Both the position numbers and the translations under genes were made by a program. Below are positions 49,905 through 60,324 of a stretch of DNA of 64,000 bases, in pieces. Each line of letters starts with the position of its first letter. The stretch's first letter is position 1. The notes under the pieces are model-generated. The model was given only the letters and a program-made list of their open reading frames with translations, was not told the origin of the DNA and ran no database searches. Source of the stretch: Rhynochetos jubatus. Lineage: Eukaryota; Chordata; Aves; Eurypygiformes; Rhynochetidae. The stretch is taken from the NCBI GenBank assembly GCA_027574665.1, contig CM050651.1, positions 7,565,501-7,629,500 on the forward strand, given 5' to 3'.

Positions 49905-52900
49905 GAGTTACTAAATAGCAACGGTTTTGTGGCTGTAATTACTACCTACCAGTCTGTTCACAATAATTTTGTTGCTTTTACTGCTCCCTTCTTGGGCTTA
50001 TTGAAGCCACCTTTTCCCCTGCTGTAAGTTTTCTTTCTGGCAGATGACAGGAGCTTTCCTGGCACACATTCAGGAGGCCAGAACTTTCTGTTTGTTTCTA
50101 ATTTCTGTGAAAAAAGTAAATATTTTTAGGGGTTTCTGAAGGTACAGATTTGGGATTAATTTCTTAGAAGGTTTGGGGGGTGGGGGGTGTTGCTTGTTTA
50201 TTTGTTTGTTTGTTTTTAGGCAGGGAGTATTATTATGTCTATCCAGGTCTGCTCCTGGGTATTTCAGCTGATCTCAAAGCATCAGCTTGGAAGAATAAAA
50301 TTAAGCATGTATTTAAGTGCTTTATTGGATTAGAAGCCTCACTTAACTGCTAGAAGTTGATTCTGCTGGTTTTTTTTGAAAAATAAGTAGAATATATAAA
50401 CCCAAAGTTTTAAGGTTGAAAATTATTGAAGTATGTTAACAAGCATACTTTGGTTCCTTTCTTTCTGTTGTAATATTGTTGTCAAGGGCTGGAGAGAGGT
50501 AGAAATGGTCAAATTTATGATCTGGACACTAATGCCTTTTAAATACAATAGCTGAACCCTCCAAACTCCAGGCTGATTTTATTAAAGGACTGTAGCAGGA
50601 TGTAAAAATCAACACATTAAACTATTCAAGTTTCTGGTGGAAAAAATTATATTTTGTGCATATAGAGCCAGAGTTTTATTCTGGTTTGCATTATACTATT
50701 TTAGTGAAAGCAAGAGCATCTAATTAGATCCAGGTAATACTTTCTTAGTTAATCTGTAGGCAGCACTCTGTCATGTTAACTCCCCACCCACGAAAAATTC
50801 AGAACAGCATTGCAGTATTGTGCATTTCTTGCTAAGTATACACCGTCACATTCTTCTGGTTGTAGGGCGATTCTGCTGGACAGATTGCATGTAAGTAGCA
50901 CAAAATGCCTCTTACCCTGTTTGGAGATGCACAGATCAAGAAACAGACGAAGAGAGTCCAAGAATGCAGAAGTATTTCAGCGTATTTATTTACATTGTTC
51001 GGAGTATGATTTTTCGTAGTTGCGCTTTTTTGGTTTTTAAGTGTTAAGGTGATCAAAGTCACCGCACCTACTAAGTGGTTCAAGTACAAATTAAGTGTTG
51101 GCATACCTTGTCAGAGTAGATATTCCCAAACATAAACCAGCAGTAGTCTTTCAAGGGCAACTGTTAGGGCCAATTACTGCAAGCGTTTCAATTCCTTAGT
51201 AAGAGTCTAGAGTTAGATGGAAATAACAATACAAGATTACAGTGAGTGGGACTAAGCAAGCAGGAATTCTAGCAAGAAGAAAAGCTGAGGTTCCCATCCT
51301 AAGCACTATTTAAAGAGAGAAGTTGATTATGCACGGAGTGGGTGGCAGAAACTGCAAGGAACAGGCAGAAGAGCAAGCTAGTAAGTCAGGAGAATCAGCT
51401 GCTGGTTCACAGAGCCTGTGGGACGTCTCACCTTCATCTAACAGAAAGCCCAGGCATGATGCTGGACATCATTTACTCATGTTTTGTCATAGAGAAAGCT
51501 GAGGTAGATTGATGTAGCTGCTTATAAGTAATGGTGATCCAAAAGCCTTTTTTTTTTTTTAATAACTTTTCTCTGAAACTGGTGCTATCCATCTAAAAAT
51601 AACCATTACAACTCCTCTTGTTCGTCATGTGTTTATGACAGTCTCTTTAAGAAGGGGCACCCATTTACACAGTGGTTTTGCTGAGCTAGAGTCATTAAAC
51701 ATTTTGTCATTAAACATAAAAGTCAGGTTTTGGGAGCTGGAAAGAGAGGCAGAGAGGTGGTTTTCCTGGTCACTTGTTCTGCAAACTGAGCTCAAAATGA
51801 ATGTGTACTTTCATGCTCTGTGGCATTAGTAAGGGTTGCAAAGATTCAATAAAAGGAATTTGGTTAATCTAAGTGTGCAATCCTGACATTGGTTCTCACT
51901 GACAAATGACAGTGGTGAGGCCAAAATTAAAGGTAGGTAAGTGGAATTTATCCACCTCTGCTTTGTGGCTTCTTTTCCAATAGAAAGGAAAATTATTTCC
52001 TTTCAGTTTTTCTTCTCAACGCTTCTGAGAATAAGAGAAAAATTGGTGGAATAGTAAATTTGAAGCCTTCTTTTCATAAAAAGTCACTTTTCTTGAATTA
52101 AAAGTTTCAGCTATTTTCACTTTACACCATTAAAATCTGACCTGGCTTGTCCTATGCTTTCTTTGGAATATAATATGTAATTTTTAGAGAAAACTTGAGA
52201 CTCGCATCTCAAAGCATTTAAAAATATTTTAGAGATGGATCAATGCTTGGTGTGTTTAATCAAAATATTTATCAGATAATGAGAATAACTTTACTCAGAT
52301 GCAATTTTCTTTAACTGTGTTGTCACTAAGGGAAAAATGTTTAGGACTATGAAGACCTGTTCATGACTAATATTAAAAGTCTGTTTTAATAAAAGTATAT
52401 CTTAATACATACCCAGCTGAGCCTGTTCAGCTAATAATGTTAGGGGAAACTTTAGGGAGAAACCCAAGTCTATACAGGTGGCTTTCTCTGGCATGCCCTT
52501 GAGATCATGCAAAGGTATTTCTTTGGGGACATCTGCTACTGGGGCAAAAGAAATTGAAATAGTGCTAAGTGTATGGCTTGGCTACAAGCAGTTCTTGAGG
52601 AAGAAAATCCAGGGATGATGTCTATTTGCTGAATGCTACAGCAGTACATGAAGGTAACTAATTATTCAGTGGTATGTACTAAGGTTCCAGCCAGGAGGAA
52701 TGGGAATGTTTAGTGCTGGAAAAGTTGGTTAGGCCTTGTAATTGGGGATTTGGCAATGCCGCATTACACCTGTGTGAGCAGAAAACAGGTCTAGATGTCC
52801 CTGTGAATCAGTTAACACATAAATAGGAACTTGTTTAATCTTCCACCAAAATGGACCTTTTTCTAACCTTATTGCTGTGTAAAAGTGGTTTGGTGGTTTT

Positions 52901-54980
52901 GTTGTTGGTGGTTTTTTTTTTTTGGTTTTTTTTTGGTTTTTTCCCCAGGGATCTGTTATTTCTGTTTCTGAAAAAGGTCATAAAACTAAATGCTACTCTA
53001 GCATGAGAAAGGAAAATTTTTGGACATATTTCTGATGCATAGACACACAGACAAAGGACATAGTGGAAACCTTGCCAGGAAGGTCACTCTTGTGATTCAG
53101 TCCAGTTTTACATTCTCAGGATGGTTACATACTTTGGACAAGGTTAACATAAACATCCAGTCATTTGAGTTGTTATTCAAGCCGAAAGTCTGACCATTTG
53201 TGATTTTTTTCATCAGCAGATCTGTTCTTCTTGAAGTTTCCAACCCCATTAATTACAGCCAGACATTTGTTTCTTGCATAGCACTTGATATAATGAGATA
53301 TAATCCCCATCTGGGCACTTGTGAAGAGTAATTGCACATTTGTAAGATACTGCAAGATTTATAGTAGCATCTCCTAATATCTCACAATATGAATAACTCT
53401 ATCTTACTGTGAGAGGTAAATTGGCACAATCACACGACATGGCAAAGTTTTGCAAAGTATCTTATGTTATCTCCCATGAAAACTATGAAATTATTGCCTG
53501 TCACTTTTGTGTGTTTATTACTGATTATTCTGCAAGGCTGTATTTCAAATCTACTGCTTGTGAACATGAACAAATCCAGACTAAACAGGATACAGTTAGA
53601 GATGAAATACTGTGTTTGCTGACATATCAGCATAGAGACCTCAGCAATTTTTTAAACGGGAAAAGTGAATAATGGGTGCCAAGGGCCGAAAAGTCAGAAG
53701 TAAATGCAGTAATATAACCCGCTTTTCAAGAGGAATAATGGTTGTGCTGAAGATAATGATCCTTCAGAATTTGAAAATTATGCACCTTTCTGCAAATCTG
53801 AGAAGAGTTTTCCTCTCCATTCCCATTTATGTCTTTGCCAGAAGTTGAGGCTTCGTGTAGCTTCCAGGAGTCAAATATGTCCATAAATGTCTTTCACTTG
53901 GTTACAGCAGGCTGCTACCATCTGCTTCCCAAGTCCTTTAGCAACCTGTGCCTAACGTCTCCAACACGTACTCCCATTCTCACCACAGCCACTACCTTGC
54001 ATCCATTGGGTTCAAAAGAACCTGTCAGTCATTTCCCACCTTCTAAGACTTTTTATCAGCAGAGAGAGAATTTCATTCATTGACACTTGAACCCTATGAG
54101 GTACACAGTGAGCCCACAAAACTGAAGCCACAGCACTACGGAATTTGGCTACACTGCACACAGCACTGGGGGCAGCCAGCAGTTTGTAGGTGGTAGCAAA
54201 GTTAGAAAGTATATATACTGCTCTGATTTACAGGGACAAGAGTACCTGTTTGGTTGTCCACAATACTGCACAGACAAAAAAACCATCCGTAGCTCGTGCA
54301 GAAGAAGGTCATACCATTTTATGCAATTGTCTGCTTTTTTGTTTTTCTCTGTTATTGCTGTGTCACAGCAAAGTAATACTCCATCTTAATATTCAGTAGT
54401 TGGGCACTAGTCTCATATCTTTATTTAGTATTGCAATTGTCCTGCCTGCTTCAGAAAACCTAGTGGAAGAAATAAAGGTTAGTGTCACTCCGCACTCCTG
54501 TCCTGTGTGTGGGCCACTGCTCTTCCAGGATCTCTTGCTGCCTGGTCATGTACACACATCAAGGATGCAGCCTGCACACTTGAGCTGCATCTTTAGGAGG
54601 ATCTCCTGCACTTTTCCCAGCATTTGCACTCAGAGGTGCCATTGTACTTGAGAGGAATTTTGAAGTATTCACAGCTTGCTTATTAGAGAAAAGAAGTCGT
54701 CTGGTAGAATGAGAAAACTCATGCACTCTGTGATATGACTGTAAATAACTGCACTTAAAATGAAATCAAAGCCCGTATCTTGGGACAAGTATGCCAGCTT
54801 CCCGGAGAAGATGGAATTTTTTCATGGCAGACTTATCACTGGTTTCCTAAATGAACCAAGATAAACAGAATAAACTCTTTCATGTGGTTACTGTGATTAA
54901 AGCAAGGTCCTCAAGTTGGCAGCCTATCATGGGGGGGGTTCAAAGTGGAAGTGGGAGCTGGCTTTTTTCTTTCTTTCAGA
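49905..54980. other. Unannotated stretch
   Basis: It holds a G-rich patch with TTTG repeats at about 50175-50218, a T-run near 51548 and a T/G-rich low-complexity stretch at 52890-52945. No gene is recognised; frames are under 92 codons. The 53.8-54.7 kb part is less AT-rich and carries three short consecutive plus-strand frames without recognisable content. Confidence 0.5.
52890..52945 (+). repeat. T/G-rich low-complexity tract
   Basis: This consists of TGGT/GGTTTT blocks with T-runs, the complement of the A/C-rich tract at 40409-40482. A similar one occurs near 62237-62272. Confidence 0.8.
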
Positions 54981-55210
54981 GAATCCCACTGCTATTTGTT
55001 CATAGTCTATCTTGGTGACTGGCATACGCTGGAATACATGCTGTCTGTGGGCTTGGAAATGTCATGGCAGTAATCAGGAGTGCGCTGGTCCTTGTGGCAG
55101 GCATCAAATGGGCTACAGCCAGGTCTTTGAACTACAAAATAAATAGAGAATAGAACTGCATTGTATTGGCGAAGCCTGAGGCCCAGTCGTCTGTCTTGGA
55201 GCATGCTCTG
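54981..55210 (+). other. Candidate exon on plus strand (non-coding reading)
   Basis: A very strong acceptor (GCTTTTTTCTTTCTTTCAG, ending at 54980) and a good donor (GCTCTG|GTGAGA) bound 230 bases. All three plus-strand frames carry stops, so if spliced it would be non-coding or untranslated. It overlaps an open frame on the opposite strand (55007-55252), and the next plus-strand candidate exon begins at 55352. Confidence 0.28.
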
Positions 55211-55252
55211 GTGAGAATGTTTAACTTGGAGTTTGTCCATCACATGTGGTAG
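55007..55252 (-). other. Candidate terminal coding exon on minus strand (unidentified)
   Basis: The minus strand has a strong acceptor (GTTCTTCCACTCTTGCAG) followed in phase 0 by 81 codons and a TAG. The reading is basic and polar, with HSHQSMLQDRRLGLRLRQY in its first half, then CSPFDACHKDQRTPDY, and ends in CQSPR. I do not recognise it. The same DNA has good splice sites on the plus strand, where no frame stays open, so one of the two readings must be accidental. Nothing ties it by phase to the other minus-strand candidates. Confidence 0.3.
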
Positions 55253-55351
55253 CTGCAAGAGTGGAAGAACAGCACAATGTTAGACGGTACATTTAATAGT
55301 GTGTTGGCTTAGCAGTCCTCAGGAAACTGTTACTCCTATTTTTTCTCCTAG

Positions 55352-55504
55352 GACTTGAGCTCTACCCTCTTTGCTGAGCTTCTGTGTAAGCGGATGTATA
55401 TATCAGACAATGCCGTTTTCTCCCTGGTCCTACAAGGAAACTCGCACGTGCGCACACCACCCGAAGAGCAAGTTCCACGCAGAGATCTGGAAGGCATGCT
55501 CGTG
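55352..55504 (+). other. Candidate internal coding exon (unidentified)
   Basis: A strong acceptor (CTCCTATTTTTTCTCCTAG) is followed by 51 open codons, phase 0 to phase 0, to a donor-like CTCGTG|GTGAGG. The reading starts DLSSTLFAELLCKRMYIS and later has HVRTPPEEQVPRRDLEG. The block contains several CpGs and is richer in G+C than the surroundings. The open frame runs on past the donor to 55756. The family is not recognised. It could equally be an exon of a long non-coding RNA. Confidence 0.32.
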
Positions 55505-57186
55505 GTGAGGATAGGCCTCGTGGGCAGTTTCACTGGCTTACAGGATGCTCTGGGTGAATCTCTCTGCCACAGAGGACTTGGGAGGCAGAGGAGCAGCATA
55601 GCTCTGTTGGCTTTGACTGAAGCACCTTCTTTTCCTCTGCCTGTTGTGGACAATCTGTGGAACAAAGACTTTCTTTCTCTTGCCTTGCTCAGTTACGTTT
55701 TTGCACCAAAAGAGTGTCCTGCAGCCCTTCCGTGTTCCGTACACCTACCTACCTGATCGGTGTGCATGTGTGTGTGCGGGGTCTGTTCCTGGAAAGGTGA
55801 AACACAGCTTTCACACGCAGTGCGTTACAGAGCACTAAGCATGTTTCCGTGGGTGAATGAGTTTGTTACAGATTATCAGGCAAGGTTTCTGAAGAAAAAA
55901 CAGGCATGAAAATTTTCCAGTGGAGCAATATTGCAACTTTTATGTATAACTTATGTCTTCAGTAAAAGTTTTTGGGGTGTTTTTGATGCATTAATTATTT
56001 GATATAATATTGCTGAAAGAAGGGAGAAGAGAACTTAAGAAAGCACAAATTCCTAGTACAATTTGTTTTGTGTCACTTTGGGAATTGCAAAGCAGCAGTG
56101 AATTCAGTTCTTGACTTTTGCAAGTTATCAGAGTGGTGCAAATCACTGGAAATGCTGCTTTGCATTCAGAATTACTGGAACGTAATTCAGAGTAACTATG
56201 TTCAAATTTGAGGTATATTTCCAGCCTTTTATAAAATCATCAGACTATGTTCTGAAAGGGAAAGTTATATTGTAGTGAATATTTAATGAGTTCTCAAGCA
56301 AACACTTTATCAAATGAAAACTATTTTATTTAGTTTTAAAGCAGTGACATCTTGTTTATCATAAAACCTCATCTGTTGAGAACTTGCTGGCTCTGTTACT
56401 GTCCAGAAGCAATGTGGAAAATACATTGTGGAGTACGTAAGTATGAGATGAAGCTCTCCTTTTTGCCCAGCCTGCAGTGGTGGCCAAGCCAGTTGCCAGC
56501 TATGGAATATGGGTCGAGGCAGCGACGCTGTTGCTGACAGGGTCTTCCCCAGCTTCCTCCTGAGGAGCAGCACAGCAGAGTGTATGTACATGCTTTCAGA
56601 ACGCTAATTAAAAAAAATTAAGACGAGGATACTGCATGCTTTGTTGAAACAAATTAGGGAGGAGAGGGATTGCGGGAGGATGCAGGTTGTGGTTTTTTTC
56701 TGGTGAGTGCCAGAGATTGTGTCATTCCACTTATTATTTGTACCAGAGAGATTTAAGTAGAAGTTGTAACTCTGTCTTTACTCAGCTCCATGACATTAGT
56801 AAGAGATTATTTTCATCTGACATAGCTGATGCTTTTTATTTCACGTTTGCAATAACAGTCCACTGGGCTAGGGTTTTTACATTTAGCTTAAAGGCATGTT
56901 GATTGCTTCTCATTAAAGTAACATTTACATAAATACTCATCTGAATGGAAGAGGTAACTCACCCTTGTTTATGGTCCAGATGCTTATATCCTGCTGTGCT
57001 TTGTTTCTCTGCTATGCTCTCCTTCTAAGGTGCAATGGCAATAGCTATACATAGAAAAATACATAAAAAATACTAACTTAATATTAATTAAAATACTTTC
57101 TTAACTGAAATCAGGAAATACTAAAAATATGTGACTAAACAGGGTAACTTTTGGGATTTCATCTGCAATGTAATTTGGATCTTCAG
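55505..57186. other. Unannotated stretch
   Basis: The first 300 bases continue the GC-richer block with the read-through of the preceding frame. After that the sequence is AT-rich with short frames only. No repeat or RNA gene is recognised. Confidence 0.45.
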
Positions 57187-57801
57187 CTATTCACCCTTTA
57201 ACATATAGTAAAACCTCATAAAGACTGTGGGCTGGCAGTCAGAATACTCATTCTCTGAACTTCTGTTACTGATGAAGGATATAATTCTTTTTTCTTGTTT
57301 TCTTTGTACGGAATAGTAACAAATGCTGCCATCTTGCTTGAGTACATGAGGTGAATGAAGAGAATACTTGATATGAGCCTTCAAAATCGGGCTCGCAAAC
57401 AGATCTTGAATGATAGAGCTCTTCAAATCCTTCCTCAAAGAAGTAGAATCATGTGGGTGTGACAATGCATACTTAATTTCTGGTAATTTTCTTTGATATT
57501 TTAAATGATGAAACTCAGTCTGTGTAGTATGAGGCTGGTGGCTTGCTGCTGACATGCTCTGACATGCTTCCTTCTTTTTTCTGAGATGAACCACAAATAC
57601 TGCCTGAGAGCATTCTGGTGGAAAGGCCTTTGTTTTGGAAAGGCCTTGTAACATAAAGGCCCCAGGGGTGTCAATGTTTCTAGTTTTTGAAGAAACTGTT
57701 TTTAAAAAAGTCTGGGTTTTTCTTCTCAAACTCCTTCAAATACTTTGGCTTGTTATAAAATCCAGAAAAGTATGGCCGAAATGAAAATTTTTTAGCTCCT
57801 T
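57187..57801 (-). CDS. Probable protein-coding exon or pseudogene, with an apparent frameshift (unidentified)
   Basis: The minus strand is open for 182 codons (57735 down to the TAG at 57187-57189), more than expected by chance at this base composition. There is no ATG at its head. Immediately upstream in another frame, starting after a candidate acceptor (TTATAAACTTTAG, exon start 57801), the reading includes KKFSFRPYFSGFYNKPKY and then KEFEKK. That frame stops at 57680-57682. The two readings would be continuous if one base were absent from the five-base homopolymer at 57717-57721. The main frame is basic and Ser/His/Lys-rich, with SKTRNIDTPGAFM early, EIKYALSHPHDSTSLRKDL in the middle and RFYYMLKGE at the end. 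No transmembrane segment or signal peptide is visible. A donor-like AAAGG|GTGAAT lies just before the stop. I do not recognise the family. It may be a real exon with a sequencing or length-polymorphism error, a decaying gene, or a long chance frame. Confidence 0.42.
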
Positions 57802-58078
57802 CTAAAGTTTATAATCTACAGATGAAATACCCATCTCTGTTGTTTTGACTTGTCTGCTAAGTGTCACTTAAAACCTCTTTACCCTCAGAAACTTAAAACT
57901 GCGGGTTTTTTTGTAGTATTCATTCCCAATGTGTCTTTCATGTATCTAAGAATTTCAAGTAGGCTAAGCCTTTTTTTTTTTTCTTTCTTTTTTTTTTTTT
58001 TGGCTTGTAGCTATTTCAAGTGCTCCAATACATATATTTTTTATACCACCTGTATATTCATTTTTCTGGTCATACCAC
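57802..58078. other. Short spacer with T-runs
   Basis: It includes T-runs at 57971-57982 and 57988-58001. No coding feature is seen. The 116-codon plus frame (57850-58200) across it is F-rich because of the T-runs. Confidence 0.6.
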
Positions 58079-58120
58079 TATGTCCCTTCCAACCCAAACC
58101 ATTCTATGATCCTATGATTC
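58079..58120 (+). mobile_element. CR1 LINE 3'-tail fragment
   Basis: TGTCCCTTCCAACCCAAACC followed by ATTCTATGATCCTATGATTC is the characteristic avian CR1 3' end with its short tail repeats. Sequence further upstream does not match CR1, so this is an extremely 5'-truncated or eroded copy in plus orientation. Confidence 0.8.
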
Positions 58121-60008
58121 CGTTCCAGAGATTTCTTCTGTCATTTAAGTTTCCAAGTAACCACTTGGGTCAGTTAATTATATTCAGCTTCACAGATTGA
58201 GTAATTGTAGAGTAATCACTGCTCCTAAGTGTAAGAAATTCCTGTGGCATGTGCACCTTTGCACACGAGAGTACAGTATCACTGCATAACATCTTTTGTA
58301 AGCACAAATAGACTGCATAAATTTAAAAATATTTTCTTTAATCCGTGCAAGAAAGGATGAGGTTCCGTTGCTTTATTTTAAGCAGGAGGCTATCATGTGT
58401 AATCATAAGATGATCTGATTTGCCTGTTGGTTTACATTTTATTCTCATCAATGCAATAGATAGTAGTGAAGAAAAAACCTGAACTGGAATGATAGCATCT
58501 ACCCTGTTCTTACTCCAGGGCAAAGGCATTTTTAGAATAAAGTTGAAGAGAAAATGTAATTTAACGCCTCAAAACTTAACCTGTTTTTTCGTAAGACCTT
58601 AAATATAGATATATTATTTGCTGCAATACTAATCACAAATCTATCCCCAACAGCCTATGCCTATATTTTCTTAAGAATACATGTAATATACAAATAAATA
58701 ACCCAGAATATACATCCTGGAACTCATAGGAGACTTGTTAGTTCAAAGACCACTACAGAGCCAGCATGCAAGCTTTGTTGTTTCATGTTTTTCAAGTTTA
58801 TGCAATGAAAATTAATAACTGAGAATAAATTAAGTTACTAATAAATCTTCAAAGCATCTTCACTCTTCTGATTTTAATTATCTAATTGATAATTGTGCAG
58901 ATCAAAGATTCTCCTGGTAGTCCCCTAGCTTCAAGAAATTAATGCTAGAGCTTGGTATACATTGTATATAAAAGAACTGTTTTGTTTAAAAATGGATGCA
59001 AAAAAGATTTACATTACATTTTTTAATCTTTTTCCTAAATTATATTATTAACAGTGTAATGAAAATATTTATAGTTAAATATAATATATTCTGCCAGCTA
59101 CCTGCTGATTTTTTTTATTCTTGAAGAGAGAGATTTGTCATGTTCTAATAAACTGTAATTAGACAATTTGGGTGAGGAATTATATCTCATTAGCCAAATT
59201 TAGGATTCAGAAATGTCCTTTATATAAGATACATCTATGAAACTTTACTAGGGTATTAAAACAGCGAACTCTAAAAGAAGGAGATACAGGTTGAAAGGAT
59301 TGTTAGTTAGTGTTAGGTAAAGCATTTAAAAATCTTGTTGAGCTTCAAGGATTTGCAGATGTTGTGTGTGTGTGTCACATACAAACCTTTTTAAAGCGCA
59401 CACCAGTTTGAATGTTTAACTTAACGTGCTGTAGAAGATAGCACTTCAACATGCATATATTCATATTTGGACACAGCGACTTCTTCTGCAAAAGCATTAT
59501 TTATTCTGCTCGAGCTGAAAGTATCTCTGTCCCAGGAAGACTGCGGACAACATGTTTGGATGAGGCCAAGGCTCCTCCCTGCCCTCCCTGGTGGGGACTA
59601 AGCTGCTTTTGCCCTGTTACACCATGCCAGGCCACCTACTCCAGCCGCAGAAGCCAGATGGGGGATAGTGCTGAGGACCCTGCTGTGGAGGCCCAGCATC
59701 CTATTCTTCAATTAAACAGGGTAAAACTTTGCCCTATTTATCATCTTCCACATTTTCTTAGATCTTTTACTCACTCTATTCATCTTCTCCCACCACAAAG
59801 GCTTCCCTTTGCTGCAGGTGCCCACAAGCCTGTAATGGCTCCAACCAGACTGGTATTTTCTCCTAGGGCTGGTTTGTACCATTTCTGAGCTGGTAAGAAA
59901 AAATTCTAACCAATTCACACATTAAGGAGTTCCAAAGAATACAGTTTTGTAAATAATAATATCCCAGTCTGTTCAGCTCGGTACCTGTTTTCTTTCTCTG
60001 TGGTTTAG
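58121..60008. other. Unannotated stretch, GC-richer at the right
   Basis: It is AT-rich to about 59.45 kb. The 59.5-59.9 kb part is richer in G+C and has a 145-codon plus frame (59451-59888) and a 68-codon minus frame (59712-59918), neither recognisable. Possible splice signals exist on both strands (for example a plus-strand AACAGG|GTAAAA at about 59720). It may be part of a transcribed unit with 60009-60324, but that is inference. Confidence 0.4.
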
Positions 60009-60324
60009 CGTGTGATTTGTTCTCTAGGAAGGCTGGGAACAAGCCCCCCAGGACAGAGGGAGGATGGTGAGGTGGGTCCTTCCCTGAGAGTGCCAGAGCA
60101 TGCACAGCTGGAAGAATTTTCTGAAACAGAGACAGAAGCCCCTGCTGAAGAAAGGTGCGGTGGTGGGAATGACTGTGACGGGCATGGGAAGGATCCCACA
60201 GACAAAGGTGAAGAGGGGAAAGCCACCTCTCAGGATGTTAGACTGAGAAGACTAAGGGTTGCTGAACTGAAAACAGTACTGGAGGAAAGGCCCTCCTCTA
60301 TGAAAAGATAATCAATACAGCCAG
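60009..60324 (+). other. Candidate exon, coding or lncRNA (unidentified)
   Basis: A good acceptor (TTTTCTTTCTCTGTGGTTTAG, ending at 60008) and a consensus donor (AGCCAG|GTAAGT) bound 316 bases. A second AG lies at 60026-60027. From 60009 a phase-0 frame stays open for 100 codons to a TAA at 60309-60311. It is acidic and polar: EEFSETETEAPAEE, DGHGKDPTDKGEEGK and RRLRVAELKTVLEE. The last stretch faintly resembles the first helix of SAP-type motifs, which is not enough to assign a domain. The block is GC-richer than its flanks. The stop lies 13 bases before the donor, so the transcript would have a spliced 3' UTR or be non-coding. Confidence 0.38.

Noticed and set aside
50776-50961. Minus-strand AACAGGGTAAGA that could be donor or acceptor
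   Set aside because: The same bases fit both an acceptor (after a pyrimidine-rich stretch) and a donor; no consistent open exon results.
57850-58200. 116-codon plus-strand frame with hydrophobic stretches
   Set aside because: The hydrophobic residues come from poly-T runs and the frame runs into a CR1 tail, so it is not a membrane protein gene.
59451-59888. 145-codon plus-strand frame
   Set aside because: It starts in AT-rich sequence and continues through a GC-richer patch without a recognisable domain; possible splice sites on both strands conflict. Kept only as a note in the region entry.
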